In this document: one piece after another, positions 7,497 through 14,763 of the stretch | Position numbering within the stretch: the stretch's first letter is position 1 | How the letters are laid out: each line of letters begins with the position of its first letter | Assembly: GCF_000286315.1 (NCBI RefSeq) | Contig: NZ_ALJG01000341.1 | Location: 1 to 32,078, forward strand | DNA: 32,078 bases | Source of the DNA: Paenisporosarcina sp. TG20 | GTDB taxonomy: Bacteria > Bacillota > Bacilli > Bacillales_A > Planococcaceae | Direction of reading: 5' to 3' | Notes under the pieces: generated by a model | What the model was told of the DNA's origin: nothing | The model's input: only the letters and a program-made list of their open reading frames with translations | The model's database searches: none | Program-made: the position numbers and the translations under genes

Positions 7497-8477
7497 CTAC
7501 TTATTATTACTCCATTTTGCTTTTTGTGTAATCGCATTTGCAATTAACTCTCCGTGAAATCGACCATTTTCAATAAAAATTTCATTTGCATTATTACCTG
7601 CTGCTAAAACACCAGCAATGTATAAGTTCTCAACATTAGATTCCATCGTAAGTTCATTTACCAAAGGTCTTCCTGATGTTTTTTCGATTTTAACACCCAT
7701 ACGTTGTAAGAACTCATGATCCGGATGATATCCAACCATGGCAAATACAAAATCATTTTTTAAAAAGAACTCTTGGCCACATTGGGTAATACGAACTTCA
7801 TTTTGAGTAATTTCTTCAACATGAGATTCAAAAAGCATTTTAATTTGACCATTGCGAACTAATCCTTCAAATTCTGGCAATATCCAAGGTTTAATACTAC
7901 TTGAATAGGTACTTCCTCTATAGACAACCGTTACTCGTGCACGAGCTTTATGCAACTCAAGAGCAGCATCAATACTAGAGTTTTTACCTCCAATTACAAC
8001 GACATCAGTGTCAAAATATGGATGAGCTTCTTTAAAATAATGACTGACTTTTGGTAAGTCTTCTCCAGGAATATCTAATAAGTTTGGATGATCATAGTAA
8101 CCAGTTGCAATAATCACAATTTTTGTTAAGTATGTAGATTTTGAGGTAGAAACAATAAATTCGTTATGCTTTTTTTCAACTTGTTCTACCGTTTCAAATC
8201 TGTGAATTTGTAAGTTTTTCATTTTTACTACTTCGCGATAATAAACCAAAGCTTGATTACGTTGAGGTTTACGTCCTTCAATTATAAAAGGCACATCTCC
8301 GATGGAAAGTTTTTCACTCGTGCTAAAAAAAGTTTGATGCGTAGGATAATTATAAATCGCTTCTACAACATTTCCTTTTTCTATAATTATTGGTGAAAGA
8401 CCTATATCTTGTAATGAAATTGCAGCCGCAAGACCACAAGGGCCACCACCTACAATAATTGCATCTACTTTCTCCAT
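7497..8477 (-). CDS. ypdA: YpdA-family FAD/NAD(P)-dependent bacillithiol-disulfide reductase
   Basis: YpdA proteins reduce oxidised bacillithiol with NADPH in low-GC Gram-positive bacteria. The N-terminal FAD-binding motif is GGGPCG (10-15). Its Cys14 corresponds to the active-site cysteine reported for the Staphylococcus enzyme. The second nucleotide-binding motif VVIGGKNSSIDAA starts at about 160 (GGKNSS 163-168). Unlike thioredoxin reductase there is no CxxC in the centre. Length 326, as in B. subtilis (324). AAGGAAG is well placed before the ATG. Single-gene unit: the next gene upstream ends 219 bases away and terminators follow it. In B. subtilis ypdA neighbours gudB, which is not present here. 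Confidence 0.93.
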   Translation of the reverse strand: MEKVDAIIVGGGPCGLAAAISLQDIGLSPIIIEKGNVVEAIYNYPTHQTFFSTSEKLSIGDVPFIIEGRKPQRNQALVYYREVVKMKNLQIHRFETVEQVEKKHNEFIVSTSKSTYLTKIVIIATGYYDHPNLLDIPGEDLPKVSHYFKEAHPYFDTDVVVIGGKNSSIDAALELHKARARVTVVYRGSTYSSSIKPWILPEFEGLVRNGQIKMLFESHVEEITQNEVRITQCGQEFFLKNDFVFAMVGYHPDHEFLQRMGVKIEKTSGRPLVNELTMESNVENLYIAGVLAAGNNANEIFIENGRFHGELIANAITQKAKWSNNK

Positions 8478-8524
8478 ATTTACACTTCCTTTTAAGACCT
8501 AAATCCTATTTTCGCTTATACCCT

Positions 8525-8579
8525 ATTGGTTCGAAGCTAGCTATAACGGTTTCTTGCTCCAAGGGGCAAGCTGACCAAT
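8525..8579. other. Imperfect inverted repeat between ypdA and the phosphoesterase gene
   Basis: ATTGGT (8525-8530) pairs with ACCAAT (8574-8579), and an internal hairpin pairs CTTGCTCC (8553-8560) with GGGGCAAG (8563-8570). No T tract follows on either strand. It could be the 5' leader structure of ypdA or a decayed repeat. I recognise no riboswitch in it. Confidence 0.3.
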
Positions 8580-8696
8580 GCCACACCAAATGATTCTAGA
8601 CCCGGATAGATTGAGAATACATATGACAGATTATTCTTAAACCCCTTAAAAAGATCCACAAACTAAGATTAGAGTAACAAAACGTGTTTTTCTTAA

Positions 8697-9467
8697 TTAA
8701 ATATTTTCAGACCTTTTATTGATTGTTAATATATGATACTCAGCAGGTGCGCCAAATCTTAAAGGAATACCCGTTGTCCCATAACCATTACTAATTAATG
8801 TCACTTCATCATTCTTCTTTTTTATAGACCCTATTTTATAGTAGCCCCACTTTCCCAAACGAATTTGACCACCATGTGTATGGCCGGCCAATAAGACATT
8901 GGCATGAAACTGCTCTTTTACTTTACTGAAAATAAAGGGACTGTGTGAAACAAAAATGATTATATCTTCTTTCGGTACATTGGCAAAACTCTTTTCAATG
9001 TCCGCTCGGCCTTTTGATACATCATCAATACCAACAATCCATATGGGTTGTTGATGGAATTTTAAATAAATTGCTTTATTATCTAGGATTTCTCCACCGA
9101 CATGTTGAATATATTTTTTAATATGTTGTTCTCCAACCTCACGATCATTGTTGCCCCATACGAAATAAAGAGGACCAATTTTAGCTAGTTGGTTTATATT
9201 TTCTTGAACTCTTTTCAAAGGTACTCCTCTTTCAGCCAAATCTCCTCCGATAATGACTGCATCTATTTCACTATCTATTTGACTAATAAAGCGTTCAGTG
9301 ATTTTCCGACAATGAATATCTGAAATAAAAAGAAATCGAAATGGTTTTTGCGACTGATATGTAGTAAGTTCAATATCATGATGACGTATATTCATCTCAA
9401 ATGCTTTCCTTAACATAAGTAGTGGAAAGAAAAAAACTAGTCCAATAATAGTTACTAGATAGGGCAT
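8697..9467 (-). CDS. ypbG: Membrane-anchored metallophosphoesterase (YpbG family)
   Basis: A calcineurin-like phosphoesterase with all five metal-site motifs: ISDIH (D50, H52), GGDLAERG (D76), WGNNDRE (N107, D108), VSHSP (H175) and AGHTHGG (195-200). Residues 1-20 form a hydrophobic segment that probably anchors the enzyme in the membrane. The substrate is unknown; related small membrane phosphoesterases act on varied phosphodiesters. Length 256 equals B. subtilis YpbG. AGAGGTG lies before the ATG. It stands downstream of the CBS protein gene, separated by a terminator. Confidence 0.88.
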   Translation of the reverse strand: MPYLVTIIGLVFFFPLLMLRKAFEMNIRHHDIELTTYQSQKPFRFLFISDIHCRKITERFISQIDSEIDAVIIGGDLAERGVPLKRVQENINQLAKIGPLYFVWGNNDREVGEQHIKKYIQHVGGEILDNKAIYLKFHQQPIWIVGIDDVSKGRADIEKSFANVPKEDIIIFVSHSPFIFSKVKEQFHANVLLAGHTHGGQIRLGKWGYYKIGSIKKKNDEVTLISNGYGTTGIPLRFGAPAEYHILTINKRSENI

Positions 9468-9483
9468 TTTTTCACCTCTTTAT

Positions 9484-9517
9484 CAAAATAAAAAAGAGGA
9501 AGTTAACCCTTCCCCTT
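9484..9517 (-). terminator. Terminator of the CBS/ACT gene
   Basis: On the minus strand AAGGGGAAG (9509-9517) pairs with CTTCCTCTT (9494-9502) around a 6-base loop, with one G-U pair. TTTTATTTTG follows. It begins about 25 bases after the stop codon of the upstream gene and lies just before the phosphoesterase start. Confidence 0.8.
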
Positions 9518-9542
9518 GTTTCATTATATTATTGTGTTCAAA

Positions 9543-10172
9543 TCAGTCTTCTTGTATGTGTAAAACTCGAAATCCAGATTTATCTAGCTCTTTTAAGAAC
9601 TTTTGAATGTTATTACGTTTCTCTACTTTTAAAACGATACGTCTTAGTAGCTTATCCGATTCGTCAAATGTTACAAGAGAGATAACAGATTCGTGGAATT
9701 TTTTCACAATGTCAGCTAAGCGAGTAATACGACCTTCTGCTTCTGCAGATGTAAATGTTATTCGTACACCTGGACTATCCATACCAAACGCACTTCTAAA
9801 TTGATTCATCGTATCATAGCGAGTTACTAAACCTAAAAATTTATTTTCTTCAACCACAGCAATAATTGGAAAGTCATTAAGTTGAATTAATGCATTTTCA
9901 AAAACATCTTCAATTGACAAAAACGTATCTTCTTTAGTTACCAAGTCCAATATAGACGTTTTTGTTAAGAATTCTTCTTTACTTATCCCACCATCAAAAA
10001 ACGCTTGATAAGCACTATAACGATTTAAAATACCTTTATACAAACCATTTTCTAAAACTGGCATTGCATCAATTTGGTTTTTCTCTAATAAGTTTAGAGC
10101 AGATTTTACCGTTTCATTAGAATTGATTGAAATACACTTATTTTTTGGTATCATTACACTTTTTGCAAACAT
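9543..10172 (-). CDS. CBS-pair protein with C-terminal ACT-like domain
   Basis: Two CBS motifs (about 10-60 and 75-125) are followed by a C-terminal ACT-like domain (about 135-205). There are no membrane segments or enzyme domain, so this is a stand-alone cytoplasmic ligand-binding module. CBS proteins bind adenine nucleotides. The CBS-CBS-ACT layout and length resemble Listeria CbpA, a cyclic di-AMP-binding protein; that function is inference from architecture only. I start at the ATG at 10172 (209 residues) because AGGGGG lies 6 bases before it; the frame opens eight codons earlier at a TTG without a ribosome binding site. It is flanked by its own terminator, so probably monocistronic. Confidence 0.82.
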   Translation of the reverse strand: MFAKSVMIPKNKCISINSNETVKSALNLLEKNQIDAMPVLENGLYKGILNRYSAYQAFFDGGISKEEFLTKTSILDLVTKEDTFLSIEDVFENALIQLNDFPIIAVVEENKFLGLVTRYDTMNQFRSAFGMDSPGVRITFTSAEAEGRITRLADIVKKFHESVISLVTFDESDKLLRRIVLKVEKRNNIQKFLKELDKSGFRVLHIQED

Positions 10173-10247
10173 ACTTTTCCCCCTGTCATCTTTCAATATT
10201 ATTTTATTCTACAAAACCCTCCGTTAATCCTCTTTGTCTAGCAAAAA

Positions 10248-10838
10248 TTATGGAAGAATTAGTGTTTCATCTACAGAAATAGCATTTGTAGTAAGATTAT
10301 TAGCGGATTTTATTCGTTCAACAGCATCCGGGGAACTGTAATAATTCAGAGCAATACTATAAAGTGTGTCACCAACCTTTACAACATGTGTTTTAGCTGT
10401 TGGTTCATCAACTTTTGCATCTTCAGCATCTTCTGCTATTACTGGTTTTTCTTGTGGTTCTTCAGACTCTTTAGGCGTATTTTCTGTTACCGTTTTATTT
10501 TCAGTAGCTGGAGTGGGTTCGGTAATTTCACTATCTTCTTCGTCTGGAGTATATTTTTTGTTTTGTTCATATTGAACTTGGCTATTGTCGAAAACTGTTG
10601 TTTCATTTGAATTTGGCTGATAAAAAACAAAAACATAAATTAGTAATGAAATAGGTATCAGTATAAAGAAAAAGAACAAAATTGGTAATAATATATTCTT
10701 TTTTTGTTTCGTTTTCTTTTGAGTGCCTTTGTTTGAACGTCTTGATGTTCGTGTGTGTGTATTTGGTTTATCTTCACCATTTATTTGGATTGGTTTTCGA
10801 TGCTTATCAATTTTTGTTTTATAATCTTCTTTATCCAT
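10248..10838 (-). CDS. ypbE: Membrane-anchored LysM protein (YpbE-like)
   Basis: A cytoplasmic, very basic N-terminus (1 to about 48) leads into one membrane helix (about 49-73). An extracytoplasmic Glu/Pro/Thr-rich linker (about 80-150) and a C-terminal LysM domain (about 151-196, VVKVGDTLYSIALNYYS) follow, so the protein is a bitopic membrane protein that binds cell-wall peptidoglycan. B. subtilis YpbE has the same layout but is longer. AAGGAG lies 9 bases before the ATG. It sits 67 bases downstream of recQ on the same strand without an obvious terminator between, so co-transcription is possible. The biological role is unknown. Confidence 0.82.
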   Translation of the reverse strand: MDKEDYKTKIDKHRKPIQINGEDKPNTHTRTSRRSNKGTQKKTKQKKNILLPILFFFFILIPISLLIYVFVFYQPNSNETTVFDNSQVQYEQNKKYTPDEEDSEITEPTPATENKTVTENTPKESEEPQEKPVIAEDAEDAKVDEPTAKTHVVKVGDTLYSIALNYYSSPDAVERIKSANNLTTNAISVDETLILP

Positions 10839-10905
10839 TGCAGTAAACTCCTTATATGTATCGTTAACTTATTATGACGAAATTTGACGAAAAAGTAAAA
10901 CGTAA

Positions 10906-12354
10906 TTAGGTTTTTTGAAATATTAGTGATATCCTTTTTTCCCAAGGTTGTAATTTTAATTCAAAACTTGGTTTAATTGAAGATTCAACTATTTCTTCAA
11001 TCTTTAACCCACATTTCGAACAACAATTTAGTGGTTTTAATTCGATTCTTTGACCAAAGAATTGAATTATTTGTTGCCTAATACAAGATGAATTAATTAG
11101 AATTTCTTGCATTTGATAAATCTCTTCGATTTTTTGCTTTTTTAATTTCTGCAACAAAGTATTTGTTTCTCCTAAAGTTTTTCTAGATAACCAATAAGAT
11201 ACTATTCTTAATTGAGTTTCCGTAAGTAGGTTTTGTGATACTAAATGATTTGGATTCAATCCAGCCTTTTTTGTATCATCTAATAGCTTTACATGGCTTT
11301 CATCTGGAAAATCATTCGTTGCTACGAAAATTGATAGGTCTTTATCATCCCTTGTATAGTAAAGGGTGGAGAGGGAATCTGCTCCATCCCTACCTGCTCT
11401 GCCAATTTCTTGTGCATAGTTTGCAACAGATGACGGAATATGATCATGGATGACTTGTCTCACATCACCTTTGTGAACACCCATTCCAAAAGCGTTAGTC
11501 GCACATACCCAATCTAACTCATTATTCATAAATTGCTGTTGGACAAACATACGATCTACTTGTTCCATCCCAGCATGATACGATGCAATCCGTATCCCTT
11601 CGTTGCTGAGTTTTTGTGCATAATCATCTGCTTTTTTTCTTGACTGTGTATAAAGTATACCTGGTCCGGAAAATTCATTTACTTGCTTTAATATGGACTT
11701 AAACTTTTTTGATTGTGAATCTACTTCTACTGTTGCATAACGTATGTTTGGTCGATCAAGAGATTGAATATGATATTTAGGGTCTTGCATGTTTAAGTAA
11801 GAACTAATGTCATCTATTACATGCTGTGTCGCTGTTGCAGTTAAAGCTAAAATGGGTGGTCTATTACTGTGGTTAAACCATTCGGCAAGACGTAAGTAGT
11901 CAGGTCTAAAATCATAGCCCCATTGAGAAATACAGTGTGCTTCATCAGCTACAATTAATGAAATTGGAATCGATTGTAATTTTTCTTTGACTTGATCTTG
12001 AATTAACATTTCCGGTGATAAAAATATGAATTTATATGTTTCAAATTTTTGTACTAACGTACTTTTTTCAAGTGGTGTCAAAAATGAATTAAAAGCAATT
12101 ACTCGTTTTTCTCCCATTTTTTTTAACTGTTCTACTTGATCTTGCATTAATGACACCAAGGGAGAAATCACAATTATGCTGTGTGGTAATACATATCCCG
12201 GTAATTGATAACATATTGATTTCCCCATACCAGTTGGTAAAATGGCAACAACATCTTCTTCATTCAAAACACTTTGTATAATTTCTTGTTGACCAGGTCT
12301 AAATGAAGAATAACCAAATTTGTCAAACAATAATTTATGAAGATTTACTATCAA
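10906..12354 (-). CDS. recQ: RecQ-family ATP-dependent DNA helicase
   Basis: A 3'-5' DNA helicase for recombination and repair. Helicase motifs: GQQEII (21-26), ILPTGMGKS (Walker A 41-46), VADEAHC (DEAH 137-140) and QEIGRAGRDG. Four cysteines near the C-terminus (one in SSCIRQQ, three in CCSKCG) form the RecQ zinc-binding subdomain. No HRDC domain follows, which makes it a short RecQ of 482 residues as in B. subtilis (496). I choose the TTG at 12354, with GGAGGTG 6 bases upstream. The frame opens at a TTG five codons earlier, but that one overlaps the ribosome binding site. Its start lies inside the 3' end of ypbB (20-base overlap), so the two are coupled. Confidence 0.93.
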   Translation of the reverse strand: MIVNLHKLLFDKFGYSSFRPGQQEIIQSVLNEEDVVAILPTGMGKSICYQLPGYVLPHSIIVISPLVSLMQDQVEQLKKMGEKRVIAFNSFLTPLEKSTLVQKFETYKFIFLSPEMLIQDQVKEKLQSIPISLIVADEAHCISQWGYDFRPDYLRLAEWFNHSNRPPILALTATATQHVIDDISSYLNMQDPKYHIQSLDRPNIRYATVEVDSQSKKFKSILKQVNEFSGPGILYTQSRKKADDYAQKLSNEGIRIASYHAGMEQVDRMFVQQQFMNNELDWVCATNAFGMGVHKGDVRQVIHDHIPSSVANYAQEIGRAGRDGADSLSTLYYTRDDKDLSIFVATNDFPDESHVKLLDDTKKAGLNPNHLVSQNLLTETQLRIVSYWLSRKTLGETNTLLQKLKKQKIEEIYQMQEILINSSCIRQQIIQFFGQRIELKPLNCCSKCGLKIEEIVESSIKPSFELKLQPWEKRISLIFQKT

Positions 12355-13387
12355 TTTGAGCACCTCCAACGGCCAATAATAGTCGTAACTGGAAATAAGA
12401 ATATAATGGGAATATTTCTTTTAAAGTTCTCAACTTTTTGGTGCGTTGATTTTTAATTTGTTGGATTAGTATGGATAAGTCCTCTTTTCCGAAAAATATC
12501 TGTATCGAAAATGAAGGGTCATTTAGCGCCATTTCAACAAAGTGATCCTCAATTGTACTGGTTTTTAACTGTCGCATAGAAATTAATTGTTCGAAAGAAT
12601 ATCCTTGTTTATAAAGGTCTGCTGTCCTTTTTGCTGAATCTGTCAATGGTGTTGTTGACTTAATTCCTTCACTCATTTTAGGTAATAAAACTAAAGACTT
12701 ATTAGTTGAAATTTCATCTAATAATATATGTAAGCCTTCATAAAAGTATATTTGTAGGTCAATTTGTTCTTCGTTCAAAACATTGGAAAGTTGTTGCCAT
12801 GTAACACCACTTACTTCAAATCCTGCTAATCGATGACTTAAAATTGACACATGAAGGTCTGATAGATTGTCAGATTTCAAACAACTCATTATCTCTAGAT
12901 AGTAGCTTTGAATAAACTCATCTGATTTATAGGGGAAACTTTTCAAAAATTGTCGTACCCATATCTGAATTTTTTCGTCTTTCTGAACGGGTGTGAACGA
13001 TAAACTTTTTGCTTTTACATGTGATAAAGTTTGGGTTACAAGTGATAAACGCTGAAAAAATGTCCGTTCATTCCCCCTAAATAACCATCCATTTAATTTA
13101 AGTATAGGCAAGTCTTTCAATTTCTGTTTCCCAAGAATAGTTATTTTAGGAATAGCTGTATCGTTTATCGTTAACCAACCAGATTGAATCATTTGTTGAA
13201 TGTTTTGATCGTATATTTGTATAGAAAGTCTAGGAAATAATGAGAAATATTTTGTAAGACCATAGCTCTTAACATCTTGTATAGTTTGTCCGGAACGTTT
13301 ACCTCTAATTATATGAAAAGGCGCGGAAATCGTTCGTTCTTCATTCATTGTATCAATTATATGTAGGATAATTTTTTGAAACAACAA
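12335..13387 (-). CDS. ypbB: YpbB-family helix-turn-helix protein
   Basis: A conserved protein that almost always precedes recQ in Bacillales. The C-terminal part (about 265-300, GYSFEQLISMRQLKTSTIED) has the helix-turn-helix seen in the RecQ-associated YpbB family; the rest has no known fold to me. Its role is unknown, but position and overlap suggest work with RecQ. I place the start at the TTG at 13387, 7 bases after GGAGG, giving 350 residues, close to B. subtilis YpbB. The frame is open to 13468, but the upstream part would overlap the fer promoter and is not conserved in what I remember of the family. It is divergent from fer. Confidence 0.85.
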   Translation of the reverse strand: MLFQKIILHIIDTMNEERTISAPFHIIRGKRSGQTIQDVKSYGLTKYFSLFPRLSIQIYDQNIQQMIQSGWLTINDTAIPKITILGKQKLKDLPILKLNGWLFRGNERTFFQRLSLVTQTLSHVKAKSLSFTPVQKDEKIQIWVRQFLKSFPYKSDEFIQSYYLEIMSCLKSDNLSDLHVSILSHRLAGFEVSGVTWQQLSNVLNEEQIDLQIYFYEGLHILLDEISTNKSLVLLPKMSEGIKSTTPLTDSAKRTADLYKQGYSFEQLISMRQLKTSTIEDHFVEMALNDPSFSIQIFFGKEDLSILIQQIKNQRTKKLRTLKEIFPLYSYFQLRLLLAVGGAQIDSKSS

Positions 13388-13418
13388 TGTTCTTCCTCCA
13401 ATTAAAAGAGTATTTAGG

Positions 13419-13744
<326 letters not shown>

Positions 13745-13750
13745 AAATAA

Positions 13751-13799
13751 GGGCTGTCCCAAAAGTCATTTAAAATGACTTTTAAGGACAGCCTTCTTT
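13751..13799 (+). terminator. Long two-step hairpin terminator of fer
   Basis: GGGCTGTCC (13751-13759) pairs with GGACAGCC(T) (13786-13794), and the inner AAAAGTCAT (13761-13769) pairs perfectly with ATGACTTTT (13775-13783). CTTTTT follows on the plus strand. It begins 6 bases after the fer stop. The stem sequence (ggctgtcccaaaagtcat) resembles ends of transposable elements I recall from Bacillaceae, so it may be a captured element. That last point is inference. Confidence 0.8.
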
Positions 13800-13835
13800 T
13801 TATATTTTCTCTCTTAAAGTTTAATGTTGTTTCTA

Positions 13836-13931
13836 CTATAAAAAATCGGGCTTCCAATTAAACGGAAGTACGTTTTCGTTATGAATGGCTTCTTCAACTA
13901 AATTAACTAATAATTCAATTTCATCTTCTCT
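13836..13931 (-). pseudogene. Remnant of an unidentified reading frame
   Basis: A stop-bounded frame of 31 codons on the minus strand ends in EEAIHNENVLPFNWKPDFL. It has amphipathic, protein-like composition, but no start codon and an upstream TAA. The adjacent upstream frames are also full of stops, which suggests the tail of a decayed gene. I do not recognise the family. It lies between the fer terminator and the IS605-like remnant. From there to about 14068 I see nothing else. Confidence 0.25.
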
Positions 13932-14068
13932 TTAAATGCTCTTTTAACTTAATCTTTTTTAGGTGTCCGTTTTAATGGACTCGATTCAAGCAGAATAAGA
14001 TGTCACAATACGAAAAGAGATCGTTCTAAACAACGTGTGTTTAAATAAACCATTAAAACTGATTCCTG

Positions 14069-14512
14069 ACACTCCCACCGCTAAAGCAGTGGGGTTCTGT
14101 TCGAAACGGCTTCTTTCAATCGGACACCACGCCAACCCGCAGGTTGCTGGAATAGGAATTGAACACTGACCATCACAATAAGAACGTTCGCAGCGAAAGC
14201 AACCTCTGTTGCCACTAAGACTGCATCTCAGACCTTTCGGTTTCGGCTGTGTCGACCCGCGAAAACAAACATCTATTTTTCAGACAGCGAAAGTTGTCTT
14301 TTTGCTCTTCATCCGAATACCGCTCCCAACACCTCTTTTCCTGAATCGTTGACTGTTTTCAGTGTACCACAAAACGAACATACGTTCCACAAAGATACAG
14401 AAATAATTGCAAAAAAATATGCTTGAAGTGCCAAAAACCTTCGGTTGCTGTAGACTCTGCATTTTTCTTCGCTTTCCTCCCACCGCTAAAGCAGTGAGCT
14501 TCCAGCTCAGGA
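14069..14512 (-). mobile_element. IS200/IS605-type element without transposase genes
   Basis: The 20-mer ctcccaccgctaaagcagtg occurs at 14072-14091 and 14477-14496 in the same orientation. In both cases it forms a hairpin (CCACCGC/GCAGTGG with one G-U) of the kind that marks the two ends of IS200/IS605 elements. In these elements hairpins point the same way, unlike inverted terminal repeats. Read on the minus strand, the left end is near 14510 and the right end, ...GTGGGAGTGTCA, near 14069. The 385 bases between carry no tnpA or tnpB; short frames there (for example 14280-14483) look spurious. The part before the right-end hairpin is G-rich and hairpin-prone, as expected of an omega-RNA region. 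Element type: fairly sure. Retained RNA: inference. Confidence 0.6.
14072..14260 (-). ncRNA. Candidate omega-RNA-like 3' end of the IS605 remnant
   Basis: In TnpB-carrying IS605 elements the guide RNA scaffold is transcribed through the right end and finishes at the terminal hairpin. The minus-strand sequence 14260 to 14072 has that position. It contains several potential stems (for example CCGAAACCGAAAGG and AACAGAGGTTGC) and ends in the CCCACTGC/GCGGTGGG hairpin. With no tnpB present it would be a non-coding leftover or could be used in trans. No transcription evidence can be drawn from sequence alone. Confidence 0.25.
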
Positions 14513-14576
14513 AAGTCTGTGAAATTAAATATATTGCAGGAAATTCAGATAAGCATTACAATTTTCATTTCTACTA

Positions 14577-14684
14577 GTTCTCCTGAAGTTGCTTGACCTG
14601 TGCCTATTCCTGCCTTACGGCTCGCGGGCTATGAAAGAATTCTTCAATTACCGCCGATCGGGAATTTCACCCTGCCCCGAAGAT
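14577..14684 (-). promoter_or_regulatory. Degenerate FMN riboswitch (RFN element), no gene behind it
   Basis: On the minus strand from 14684 the conserved 5' half of the RFN element is almost perfect: ATCTTCGGGGCAGGGTGAAA, then TTCCCGATCGGCGGTAA, a variable hairpin (ttgaagaattctttca) and AGCCCGCGAGC. The 3' half is broken. The P5 hairpin (GGTGAAATTCC...GCCGAC) is missing, and only a weak echo of P6 and the closing strand remains (CAGGTCAAGC ... GGAGAA). No riboflavin gene follows; the IS605-like remnant begins about 65 bases downstream. In B. subtilis the FMN-controlled transporter gene ribU lies between fer and this sigX-rsiX region, so this is probably the leader of a lost ribU. Confidence 0.75.
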
Positions 14685-14709
14685 GAATCAATATTTAGTT
14701 ACATTCTAT

Positions 14710-14737
14710 ACTATAAAAAAAAAGAAACATTTGTAAA
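14710..14737 (-). promoter_or_regulatory. Possible promoter of the orphan FMN leader
   Basis: TTTACA (14732-14737) and TATAGT (14710-14715) are 16 bases apart on the minus strand, about 25 bases before the aptamer. The -35 overlaps the rsiX terminator stem. Confidence 0.4.
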
Positions 14738-14755
14738 CTACTAGAGCCTACAAAT
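14714..14755 (-). terminator. Terminator of sigX-rsiX
   Basis: On the minus strand ATTTGTA (14749-14755) pairs with TACAAAT (14729-14735). The stem is followed by GTTTC and a run of nine T residues. It starts 9 bases after the rsiX stop. The stem is only 7 bp and AT-rich, so efficiency may be moderate. Confidence 0.6.
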
Positions 14756-14763
14756 ATATCTTT

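Noticed and set aside
10366-10610. Two plus-strand frames rich in Ser/Phe
   Set aside because: Reverse complement of the Glu/Thr-rich linker of the LysM protein; no ribosome binding sites.
14280-14483. 67-codon minus-strand frame inside the IS605-type remnant
   Set aside because: It begins in the left-end hairpin region, has no similarity to TnpA or TnpB that I can see, and ends shortly after an internal ATG; best explained as chance within a non-coding element.
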